Of a stretch of 24,609 nucleotides of DNA, positions 1 through 7,310 are shown one piece after another. Position 1 is the first letter of the stretch, and each line of letters starts with the position of its first letter. Source of the stretch: Chara braunii (Eukaryota; Streptophyta; Charophyceae; Charales; Characeae); NCBI GenBank assembly GCA_003427395.1, contig BFEA01000549.1, positions 406,024-430,632 of the forward strand. Reading direction: 5' to 3'. Both the position numbers and the translations under genes were made by a program. The notes beneath the pieces are model-generated. The model had not been told where the DNA came from, searched no databases, and worked only from the letters and a program-made list of their open reading frames with translations.

Positions 1-22
1 CACACACACACACGCACACGCA
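1..22. repeat. (CA)n microsatellite at the window edge
   Basis: Alternating CA with two CG interruptions. It starts at base 1, so its full length is unknown. Confidence 0.85.
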
Positions 23-503
23 GTAGTGTAGCGATGTATACTTCCCTGTTTAGCAGTGGATTCATTCGAGTTTGCACACCCTATCGATGGAAGTAACGTG
101 AAGCCAATCACCTCATATCGACGGGAAAATGGCCAGTTCGTCAAAACGAACGGGCACCTACACAGCCGACAACAAAAAGGGAAAGGACAAAATCTAAAAG
201 AAGTAAAAAAAAAAGTAAGAATCTAAAAGAAACGAATCTAAAGCAAATCTAATAAAAATTAATCTAAAAAAAAGAAAGAAAACTTACCTTGGGACTGAAA
301 CGGTTGCGCGTTTAAAACGGGTACCGTCTGGCAGAGATGGGGGTTAGATGCCCCAGCCAGTTTCGACTGCTCCATGTGGCGCTTTACTGTAGTTTAGTTT
401 ACTGTTTTTTATTTTATTATTATTATTTTCTTCTCCTTTTCCGTTGGCTTTGGCCAAGGGTCACGTCACAACATCCAAGCCATTGTTGAAATGAAGTCCC
501 GAG
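23..503. other. Non-coding stretch, no gene recognised
   Basis: No ORF of note. The part at 165-290 is A-rich, and 410-440 is T-rich. One compound hairpin is visible at 328-360: the outer arms CTGGC (328-332) and GCCAG (356-360) enclose a run of G (339-343) facing CCCC (351-354). I see no promoter, tRNA or other named element. Confidence 0.5.
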
Positions 504-525
504 TTCGATCCCTGTTGGGATCGAA
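504..525. repeat. Perfect 9-bp stem-loop next to the U6 fragment
   Basis: TTCGATCCC (504-512), loop TGTT (513-516), GGGATCGAA (517-525). It contains a string resembling a tRNA B-box, but the arms pair with each other rather than forming a T-arm. It lies 5 bp from the T-run that borders the U6 copy. Confidence 0.75.
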
Positions 526-530
526 GAGAA

Positions 531-591
531 TTTTTTTTTTTTTGGACTATTTATCGATTTATGTGTGTCATCCTTGCGCAGGGGCCATGCT
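531..591 (-). pseudogene. U6: 5'-truncated U6 snRNA copy with an A-tail
   Basis: Read on the minus strand, 591-544 matches the 3' half of plant U6 spliceosomal snRNA: it starts at the AGCATGGCCCCTGCGCAAGG block, continues through GATGACAC and ends at GTCC. I count about three mismatches in 48 positions against plant U6 recalled from memory. The 5' half, with the cap-proximal hairpin and the ACAGAGA box, is absent; upstream sequence is unrelated from 592 on. After GTCC comes a run of 13 A (plus-strand T, 531-543) instead of the normal U-rich end. A 5' truncation plus an A-tail is what target-primed reverse transcription of a U6 RNA would leave, so this is read as a retrocopy and not a working gene. 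No Pol III promoter is visible upstream. I could not find target-site duplications by eye. Confidence 0.9.
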
Positions 592-628
592 TCATCCACG
601 TGGTTGTTCCAGGCCGTGCGATGTTGCA

Positions 629-820
629 GATCGCGCGATCAAAATCGTCCGTGCCGGAACTTTACCCACGGACGCTCCAAAAGGAGTTAGCCAGTGGGCC
701 TACTGGCTTCGATCCCCGCACCTGCGAGATGTAAGGTTGGTGGTTTACTGGGCTAGCTCCTATCATGACATGATAAGAGCAACTCTTCTATTTGAAGAGC
801 TGCCAACCAGTAGACCAACC
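629..820. repeat. Chain of short stem-loops, including a three-way-junction fold
   Basis: Consecutive inverted repeats: GATCGCGCGATC (629-640, palindrome); CGTCCGTG (646-653) with CACGGACG (667-674); CTCC (675-678) with GGAG (683-686); AGCCAGT (689-695) with ACTGGCT (702-708). Then follows a nested structure. Outer arms GGTTGGT (735-741) plus TACTGG (746-751) pair with CCAGTA (807-812) plus ACCAACC (814-820). They enclose two hairpins, TATCATG/CATGATA (761-775) and GCAACTCTTC/GAAGAGCTGC (779-803, one mismatch). The outer stem and two inner hairpins could fold as a three-way junction. No RNA family is recognised. Confidence 0.7.
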
Positions 821-1284
821 AACTTCTGGCCTAGGCAGACCCATCCTGCTTCGCCTAGCCAAATGGTCGTCGCCCCTGCATCTAACCGGCTGGGGCCTAG
901 CCTGGTGGCCCCGATAAGCCACCTCTTTAATCGCAAGTCCGGCTTCGGGCCCTGACGCGGAGTCAAATCTCACAGTCCAATAAAATAGGTGACCCATCTC
1001 TCCTTCGGCGCGGTCCTATACCCGACGTGTCCATTCGTTTTAGCCTTGTTAGGCTCTGAATCGCGCGGCTTACATTATTTTAGGTAGAATAGGTCTAGTT
1101 CTAGCATTTCCACGTCCACATGCCTCGGCGGCCTGCTAGAAGCGGGCGACTATCGCCATTACTCTCAGACGCCGCAAGCATCTGACGTAAAATTCAGAGA
1201 ATTTTCAGTCTCTTTAGTCATGAGTCTGAATGAACTTCTAGCAACGTCGGTCTCATCAAGTCCGTCAACTCAAAAAAAAAAAAA
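821..1284. other. Non-coding stretch with a few further hairpins
   Basis: No gene recognised. Hairpins: CTAGGC (831-836) with GCCTAG (853-858), and GGGGCC (892-897) with GGCCCC (907-912). An A-run at 1272-1284 precedes the next palindrome. Confidence 0.5.
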
Positions 1285-1349
1285 TCGGACAGTGTCCGAT
1301 GTTTAAAATCCCCGGCAAATACCCTTGTCAGCCTGTCAGGGTATTTGCC
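1285..1349. repeat. Two adjacent inverted repeats
   Basis: TCGGACA-G-TGTCCGA (1285-1299) is a near-perfect palindrome. GGCAAATACCCT (1314-1325) and AGGGTATTTGCC (1338-1349) are perfect 12-bp arms around a 12-nt spacer. They lie downstream of pol on the minus strand, where the 3' LTR of the minus-strand element would be expected, but no second copy was found to prove an LTR. Confidence 0.75.
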
Positions 1350-1392
1350 CCGACACCGGACCTTCCGCAAGTCTGTGGACTTGGCCTTTCGG

Positions 1393-1454
1393 GACTGTAG
1401 CAGCTATGACCTTGACCTTTGAGGACTGTAGCAACTACGACCTTGACCTTTCAG
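1393..1454. repeat. Two tandem copies of a 31-bp unit
   Basis: Unit 1 (1393-1423) and unit 2 (1424-1454) both begin GACTGTAGCARCTAYGACC and differ at only a few positions. A shorter degenerate third copy may follow at about 1456-1480 (TGCAAGAACTACGACC). Confidence 0.75.
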
Positions 1455-1614
1455 AGTTGCAAGAACTACGACCCCTACACAACTATGACCTTTACTCGAC
1501 AGACGTACAGTTCAAGACCCCACACATACAGAAACCTACGAAAGACAACAGTCGGCTACCAGAACACAGGTCACGGGTTCAAAACACACAGGGGTCTACC
1601 TAGCTGTACATGGG

Positions 1615-1719
1615 CGAGGTAAGGTCTAGGGATCGAGCCCTGGGCCTTACCTCGAGGTCCTCCGAGAATACTTCAGTCCATGACCTTACCTCGAGGTCCT
1701 CCGAGAATACTTCAGTCCA
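1615..1719. repeat. 36-bp direct repeat plus an inverted arm at the pol 3' end
   Basis: 1645-1680 and 1684-1719 are identical 36-bp copies separated by 3 bp. CGAGGTAAGG (1615-1624) is also the inverse of CCTTACCTCG (1645-1654 and 1684-1693). On the minus strand the upstream copy spans the likely pol stop codon (TGA, 1714-1712), so the duplication covers the end of the integrase reading frame. Confidence 0.85.
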
Positions 1720-1927
1720 ACGCAGGACCTTTACCTTTCTTATCTCTCTCATAGGCTCGAACTACATCGGGAGCGGTCTCTAGAAGTTCTGTTCGTGTGA
1801 ACAAGCGGTCGTCCTCTGGTTCTTGAAAAGAGAATCTGACTTTATAGTGTTTCTATGGACGACCTCTACCGCCTGTTCTGAACACATTTTCACCTATTAT
1901 GCGATCAATGTCGTACCTTCCATCCAT
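1712..1927 (-). pseudogene. Element 1 integrase C-terminus with chromodomain-like region
   Basis: Minus-strand reading from 1927 gives MDGRYDIDRIIGENVF, then a TAG stop, then KHYKVRFSFQEPEDDRLF and TRTELLETAPDVVRAYER. Ending at 1712 is GPALD and a TGA that may be the natural end of pol. The arrangement (DIDRII, then Y-x-V-x-F strands, then ELL..APDVV..YER) resembles the C-terminal chromodomain-type module of plant chromoviruses, which is thought to steer integration to marked chromatin. The family's usual strand with W-K-G-Y is poorly kept, so it is a divergent or decayed copy. Just upstream, a GPW-type motif (RGPWPVL, near 2095-2075) and PAHLHTYPVFHASKL (near 2025-1980), on different frames, are typical of integrase C-termini. 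Confidence 0.7.
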
Positions 1928-3190
1928 GTCTAGAGGGATCATGGATCTCCGCGATGGGAACTCTTGCCTTGTGGTACAGTGCAACAACTTTGACGCATGA
2001 AAAACTGGGTAGGTGTGGAGGTGTGCTGGAATCTCTATGGTGTAGGACGGTCCATCTTCTCCGCCCTTAACTTATAGGACCGGCCACGGTCCTCTATATG
2101 CAGGCAATAGCTTCTGCGAGATGTTCTCCCGATGAGCAAACTCCTTCGATTTGACCTAGACTAAGTCGCCAACTTGGAACTGTGAGGGGCGACAGTGTGT
2201 TGGTTTGTTCTATCATCTGTGTTGGGCCTTCCTGAGGTTTTCTACAATGGTAGCTATCTCTTTCTCGTGCTGTATCATGAACTCCCTTGTACCGGGCGGT
2301 AGCCTCTGGATCTGATCCCAATTCAGTTCCTCAAACGGTCTACGTGGTCTAAAGGACTTTGCAACTCGTTGGGAGTACGACAAGTAGGTAAGTGTACACT
2401 GTTGTTGTATGCACTGGCTACCTTTGGGAGCAATTGTCCCCGTTGACTTGATCGGGTCTAATATACATTCTAAGAACTTGTTGCAGGATTTTGTTCATCT
2501 GTTCAGTCTGACCATTAGTTTCTTGATGACGGCCAGATGACATGAACAACTTAAAGCCATTGACTCTCATCAGTTCCTGCCAGTTCTGACTAGTGAACCT
2601 GGTATCTCTGTCATTAACTATCGACAGCGGTAGACCATGCTCACTGACCCAATGATCAAATAACTTATCTATAACTAAATCTATATGTGCCTCTGAGGGC
2701 AACGGAACAACAACTGCATAGTTACTAATCTATCAATTTTAACCATGACTTAGCTCTTGCCATGTCTACTCCTGACCTTAGCATCCATAAACTTAATGGA
2801 CACAAAATCTTCTGGTCCCGCGAGAATAGGCAATGGTTTGAGAAGACCAAGAGGGGCTCGCGTAGTGGTCTTGTTCCACTGACACACCTTGCAACTGCGC
2901 ACATACTCTATGCAGTTGGCCTTCATACCTGGCCACGTATATGCGTAAATAAGGTTGGCTAACGTTTTCTGCCAACCAAAATGTCCCTCTGAGTCGTGAC
3001 GTTCCCCTAAGATCAGACTACGGATCTCTTCGTTGTTGGGAACGCATAAACGATCAGCTACGCTAGTCTTCTCGAATAGCAACCCGTATGTAGTGCGGTA
3101 ATCTGGTTCAGACTCTGGGAACTCCTTAACTCTCTTGAGGAGATCACTATGCCGCTTTGACTTTCTGTTGCAGGTCTCTTCCTATATCTA
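1928..3190 (-). pseudogene. Element 1 integrase, zinc-binding domain and catalytic core (broken)
   Basis: Integrase inserts the cDNA into host DNA. The 3082-2750 segment carries the HHCC zinc-binding domain: GERHDSEGHFGWQ supplies the two His, and CKVCQW the two Cys. It runs on to FVSIKFMD, whose final Asp is the probable first catalytic residue, and stops at 2750. After a frameshift, 2702-2418 continues the core: SIVNDRDTRF carries the second Asp, and HQETNGQTEQMN the catalytic Glu. The 2321-2094 segment and its neighbouring frames hold the C-terminal part. At least two frameshifts and several stops mean it cannot make an active enzyme. The order after RNase H fits a Ty3/gypsy element. Confidence 0.9.
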
Positions 3191-3199
3191 GATAGTGAA

Positions 3200-3496
3200 C
3201 TATCGCTCTTTGCTTCGAGCGTCCGCGACTACATTATACTTCCCTTTTACCGGCTTGAGCTCAAAGTCAAACTGATCTATCTCTGCGGCCCACCTAGTAA
3301 GCTTAGGTGTCATCTTGGCCTGCGTCTTTAGCCACCTCAATGTCTCGTGGTCTAAATACACTTTGAACTGTCTCCCAAGCAAGTAGTGCTTCAAGTGATT
3401 TAATGCTTGCTTGAGAGCGTAGAGTTCTCTCTCGTAGGTAGATGTCGCTACCTTCTCTGAAGGCATCCTAGTAGACATGAACTATACGGGTCTATA
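3200..3496 (-). pseudogene. Element 1 RNase H domain
   Basis: Degrades the RNA strand of the RNA:DNA hybrid during reverse transcription. From 3478 the frame reads MSTRMPSEKVATSTYERELYA, then HYLLGRQFKVYLDHETLRWL, and ends WAAEIDQFDFELKPVKGKYN with VVADARSKER before a TAG (3202-3200). The YERELYAL Glu and the YLDHETL Asp are the expected active-site residues. VVADA is followed by RSKER where related elements have LSRR. A TAG at 3484-3482 separates it from the preceding part of the same frame. It is continuous in frame with RT and with the integrase zinc finger. Confidence 0.9.
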
Positions 3497-3601
3497 CCCA
3501 TTGCCATCATCTTGCGTTAAGACAACACCTATACCATACCGACTTGCGTCAGTGGTGACAACAAAAGGCAAGGACGGATCAACTACCTTGAGGACTGGGT
3601 A

Positions 3602-4570
3602 CTATATCAAGGCCCACTTCAGCTTCTTCAGGGCCGACGTACAGTCTCTATCCCACTCCCGGATTGCTTTTTTCTTTAGCAACCTGCGAAGAGGTGCAGC
3701 GATGGTAGAAAAGTTCCTTACAGACTTCCTATAGTAATTTGCTAGGCCAAGGAACGATCGCAACTCTGTCAATGTGCGGGGCGTTGGCCAATCTCTAATC
3801 GTCGTTATCTTATTGTCCTCAAGTTTTATGCCATCTTCATCTAAGACGTGGCCAAAGTACAAAACTTGTGTCTTGGCCCACTCGCACTTCTTCGCGTTGA
3901 TCTTGAAGTTAGCTTCCTTTAGCTTCTCCAAGACCTGCCTCAGATGGCCCTCATGCTCCTGGAGGGTCTTACTTAACACTAAAATATTATCTAAGTACAC
4001 CACTACGAATCTATCTAACCATGGTCTAAACTGATCGTTTATACAACGCTAGAATGCAACTGGCGCATTGGTTAGTCCAAAGGGCATCACTATAAACTCG
4101 TAGTGCCCATATCTAGTTCTGAATATCGTCTTGTACTGATCATCAGGATGCACCTCTACTTGATGATAGCCAGACTTCAAATCTATCTTAGCGAAGTACT
4201 TGCAGCCCTGCACCCGATCTAATACATGATCTATACGGGGCAGTGGTTATGCATTCTTTATTGTGACGACATTAAGACCCTTATAGTCAATGCACATTCT
4301 AAGCTCTCCCTCCTTCTTGGGGACAAACAGAACAAGTGCTCCAAACGAAGATGAACTGGGCCTAATCCAACCCTTTTCGAGGAGCTCGTCTAACTGCTTG
4401 CGCAACTCCTCTAACTCCATTGGGGACATTCTATAGACAGCTCCCTTAGGAGTCCTACTGCCAGGCTCTATCTATTCTCCCAGCAGTTTGGTAATGCAAG
4501 GGTCAATTGAATCCTCCTGTTTAGGCTCAGTGACTGCCCTAACATAGGCTACAAAAACCTGTTATTATAG
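3602..4570 (-). pseudogene. Element 1 reverse transcriptase with YLDN active site
   Basis: The region runs in one minus-strand frame from [20 protein letters not shown] (starting 4429) through [19 protein letters not shown] and [15 protein letters not shown] follows at 4249-4247; then comes [10 protein letters not shown] and MPFGLTNAP, a TAG at 4051-4049, VVYLDNILVLSKT, and GLANYY up to a TAG at 3604-3602. The catalytic box is YLDN where polymerases of this family have YLDD, so one metal-binding Asp is lost. Upstream, to about 4570, lie linker remnants (YVRAVTEPKQEDSIDP, then [14 protein letters not shown]). The stop codons and YLDN show a dead copy. It directly abuts the poly-T end of the foreign insert. 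Confidence 0.93.
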
Positions 4571-4667
4571 CTGCTCCTCCTTCACTACCCTTGCGAATGT
4601 AGGAGCGCTGAGGCAGCAATGTGGTAAGGGGTTATCTATACCTGACACATGAAACAAGCGAGCAATC
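4571..4667 (-). pseudogene. Element 1 protease-RT linker, downstream flank of the insert
   Basis: Minus-strand reading gives LFHVSGIDNPLPHCCLSAPT then FARVVKEEQ, which resembles the linker between protease and RT in related elements, in line with the RT that follows. The sequence ends abruptly at the poly-T at 4668, which marks one border of the insertion. Confidence 0.6.
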
Positions 4668-4690
4668 TTTTTTTTTTTTTTTTTTTTTTT
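4668..4690 (-). repeat. 23-nt poly-T: poly-A tail of an inserted retroposon
   Basis: Uninterrupted T from 4668 to 4690. Read on the minus strand it is a poly-A lying 3' of the unrelated sequence at 4691-6690, and the retrotransposon pol resumes immediately after it. This is the expected 3' end of a reverse-transcribed insert. I looked for a target-site duplication of the adjoining GCGAGCAATC near 6550-6750 and saw none. Confidence 0.65.
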
Positions 4691-5485
4691 AACAAAACGA
4701 CCCAAGATGATGCTAGGGGTGCTGATAGGAGCATACACCACTAACAGTCTCGGGAGGGCTCCATCTATTGGTGGGGAGCAACACCTGCTGAAAAGCGGGT
4801 CCAGCGTCCCTGATCATTGTAAGCAATTGTTTGAACAGTTATAAATGCGCAGGCACTCGGTGATGGGCAGCATTGATTGCCTTCGAGCGAGGGGATTGAC
4901 TGCCCATCAAACCCTAGGACCATTACCCTGCCCTATTCAACTACTATCTGGTACAGTAAGAAGGGGAAAGATCCGGACAAGGTTTGGCTTCTACTTCTGC
5001 AATTTTCTACCCAGTGTTGCCAGCGCATGTGTCTCCCCTATAACACTAATTAACAAAAAACCGCCCAATAGGGGAGAACATCGGTTCAAAAAAAGAAATT
5101 GAAATCACAAAAGGATGAAAGAGAAGCCTGATGTAAGAGTCCTACTCTTCCGCCCTCTCAACGTGGCCCGAACCAAGAGACTCACCCTAGAAGCAACCAG
5201 CAAACCCTAGTAACATATGCACCATCACCTCTCCCCGGGCCGCCACATGGCGAATACTTGTATTCATAGTAATTGGTGTACCCATCAATATTCGTAAAGG
5301 GCAATCAATTCCTCTTAGGCAATATCAAGCACATCCAGACGTTGATCCCTGTCGACAAAAAACAGTGGGAGGTCCTATCCCTACCCCACCCCTTCGTGCC
5401 ACCACTGTGCACCTTTCCACACCCCCTCTTCAATAATCGGCGGCTAGAACAGAGAAAAGAAGGGGGAATGAGGAGAAAAGGTCCG
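4691..5485. other. Inserted sequence without a recognised gene
   Basis: If the insert is a retroposon on the minus strand, this would be its 3' untranslated part. Two plus-strand AAACCCTAG telobox-like motifs occur (near 4908 and 5202), a motif common in plant promoters and introns. The ORFs here (such as 4845-5102) show no family likeness. Confidence 0.4.
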
Positions 5486-5735
5486 TCACCCATCCCCCAA
5501 CGCACTCACCGTATTATTATCATTATTGTCGTTGTTGTTGTTGTAGATGTCGATTTTGCCAGTCACCCTATCGATGAATCGCTCGTTACTATTATAGTTG
5601 TGATTGTTGTTATTGTTGTTGTTGCCGCCATCAGTGTTGTTGTTGTTGTTGTTGTTGTTGTTGAAGCTGATGGAACCACCGATCTCGCCAGTGTCAGAAT
5701 CACCATCACTAGAATTGGCGTCCTCTGCGTTGTCA

Positions 5736-5769
<34 letters not shown>

Positions 5770-5786
5770 CATTGTTGTTATTGTTG

Positions 5787-5818
<32 letters not shown>

Positions 5819-6060
5819 GGTGTTGCTGTAGGCGTTGCCGCTTTCGCCAGCACACGATCGTGAGATCACACCATCGATATCGCTGCTGGTGTTGTTGTTG
5901 TTGGTGTTGTTATAGCTGTTGATGCGGCCAATCTCGCCGGTGCAAGAATCGCCATCAAAGGGACCGACAACTGCTGCATCAATATTGTTGTTGTTGTCGT
6001 TGTTGTTGATGTTGTTGTTTCTGTTTTCGCCGACGCATGGACATAGGTGTTGAAGGTGAT
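5486..6060 (-). repeat. (AAC)n/(GTT)n tract with recurring short modules
   Basis: Blocks of GTT (plus strand) alternate with about five related non-repeat modules, near 5555, 5682, 5841, 5931 and 6024. The best pair, 5682-5708 and 5931-5957, both start ATCTCGCC and end CCATCA, with about 23 of 27 positions equal. In one minus frame (6145 to 5486) these read as Asn runs separated by related segments such as DGDSCTGEIGRINSY and DGDSDTGEIGGSISF, so the repeat may once have been translated as an Asn-rich repeat protein. Other frames give Gln, Thr, Val or Leu runs that are shadows of the microsatellite. Confidence 0.75.
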
Positions 6061-6545
6061 GATGGCGAATTGTCCTCGTCCTCCACATCGAACTGAGCAT
6101 ACCAGCGCTCCGTTGACACAACACACAGTGCTTGCCCCTCCTCAAGGACTGTGTAGCAGTGTCGCATCAAAATCACTACTTGTCGCTGGTCAATGAACAT
6201 TGCGAAATAAGAAGCTGGCCCCTCCAGCTTCGTGATGATGTGCCAAAGGCTCTGCAACATGCTCTGGTGTGTGAGATATGGCAGTGCATTCCCCCCATCA
6301 GCTACCATCCTCATCTCATCCACTTTCTGTCGGAGAAGGTCGTGACTCGTTTGAAGAAGCGAAAGCCACTGGGCGGCGCCCTGAGGTAAAGCATCAGTCG
6401 AGTCCATCGGCATCGTTGACCGTGTTGACCACGTGTCGTGGCAAAATCTCCCGTCCACGTTGTGGCTACTCTTGTCGGCTATTCTCCTGTATTGCTTCCG
6501 AATTATGTGTTGGCTTCTCTGCGTCGCACGTTTGCCACGTGGCAC
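5979..6545 (-). CDS. Unrecognised ORF inside the insert, 188 aa
   Basis: I do not recognise this protein. It starts MPRGKRATQRSQHIIRKQYR (basic). Its middle part looks like a folded, helix-rich protein: QWLSLLQTSHDLLRQKVDEM, then MLQSLWHIITKLEGPASYFA and MFIDQRQVVILMRHCYTVLE. An acidic, Ser/Pro-rich stretch follows (FDVEDEDNSPSSPS), then RRRKQKQQ and a Gln run where the AAC microsatellite begins. In the other frame the microsatellite reads as Asn, so a shift at the join may have cut a longer protein. It lies upstream, on the same strand, of the poly-A tail at 4690-4668. It could therefore be a processed copy of a host transcript or part of a non-LTR element, but no RT or endonuclease motif is present. 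Met at 6545 is only the first ATG of the open frame. Confidence 0.35.
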   Translation of the reverse strand: MPRGKRATQRSQHIIRKQYRRIADKSSHNVDGRFCHDTWSTRSTMPMDSTDALPQGAAQWLSLLQTSHDLLRQKVDEMRMVADGGNALPYLTHQSMLQSLWHIITKLEGPASYFAMFIDQRQVVILMRHCYTVLEEGQALCVVSTERWYAQFDVEDEDNSPSSPSTPMSMRRRKQKQQHQQQRQQQQY

Positions 6546-6699
6546 TTTGCCACTCCAGCTTTTGCAAGCTGGGGACAGCGATGCTCAAACCACGGGGTGA
6601 CGGGCAGCCAGTGGCTCCCTTCCCTAGGCTTGCGCGTCTCCTGGCGGACGGGCCCTGCCGTCCGCGGGTCGCTAGGCGCTAGCGCTCCTCTTGCTGCCT

Positions 6700-7236
6700 C
6701 CCCATCAACTTCACCTGACGGGCTAGGGAGCCTACACTCGTGCTCTCTCAAAAGGAGTGTGGCCCCGACTGCCTCTCCCCAGTCCATTCCTAGGACCATA
6801 TCAAACGGGAGCTTGTCCTCGACGAGGAGAGTCAGGGAATGGAGAACTCTCTCTATCTTCCATCTTTCTCTAGGTGGAAGTATGCCTGGACTCCCTCGAC
6901 ATAATGCTCGATTCGCATCGTGCGAATGTCGGTGAGGATGCTGACTATAGGCTCCTCTAACTTTCGGACCTTCAGCTTCAACCTTTGCAGCGCTTCACGA
7001 CTAATGTAGCTACGAGTGGCCCCACTTTCTATAAGGGCCCCTACCCTACCTCTGAAGACCTCTACGTCTACTAACACTAGTTGTCCATTCCCATCTTTCT
7101 TCATCTTGGCCCAGACAGGCATCCTGTCCTTCAACTCTCCTGCCACGCCTGTGAGGGAAGTGCCTAGAGAGATCCTAACACAAGCAGTCTCTGGACAACT
7201 ATCTAGGCACTGGCCAGCAACCTCTGCCATGGACAC
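6700..7236 (-). pseudogene. Element 1 aspartic protease (active-site Asp replaced by Glu)
   Basis: Cleaves the retroelement polyprotein. The frame from 7236 carries VDVEVFRGRVGALIESGATR then SYISREALQRLKL. The normal retropepsin triad D-S/T-G appears as E-S-G, which should abolish activity. HYVEGVQAYFHLEKDGR follows; after a stop and frameshift the second half continues at about 6850-6700 with LPFDMVLGMDWGEAVGATLL and LREHECRLPSPSGE. The LGMDW motif is typical of Ty3/gypsy proteases. Similarity to the element is lost near 6690, where the border of the insert probably lies. Confidence 0.88.
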
Positions 7237-7310
7237 ATGCGGCTTGGGAGTTTCTCTGTGGTGCGCGTACTCTTCTCCACATGGTCTAGGGGTAAGGGCA
7301 ATTGCGACCC

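Noticed and set aside
495-516. tRNA-like T-arm/B-box (GAGTTCGATCC)
   Set aside because: The flanks do not form a T-stem; TTCGATCCC pairs with GGGATCGAA as a simple hairpin, and no A-box or acceptor stem is present.
1-1640. 3' LTR of element 1 matched to a 5' LTR above 9670
   Set aside because: No long shared direct repeat was seen by eye; a dot-plot is needed.
4900-5215. Telomere-like AAACCCTAG motifs as an interstitial telomere
   Set aside because: They are only two isolated single copies; as teloboxes they are common in plant non-coding DNA.
5273-5863. Val-rich 196-aa ORF and other homopolymer ORFs over the GTT tract
   Set aside because: They are translations of a trinucleotide microsatellite; the recurring non-repeat modules make more sense on the minus strand.
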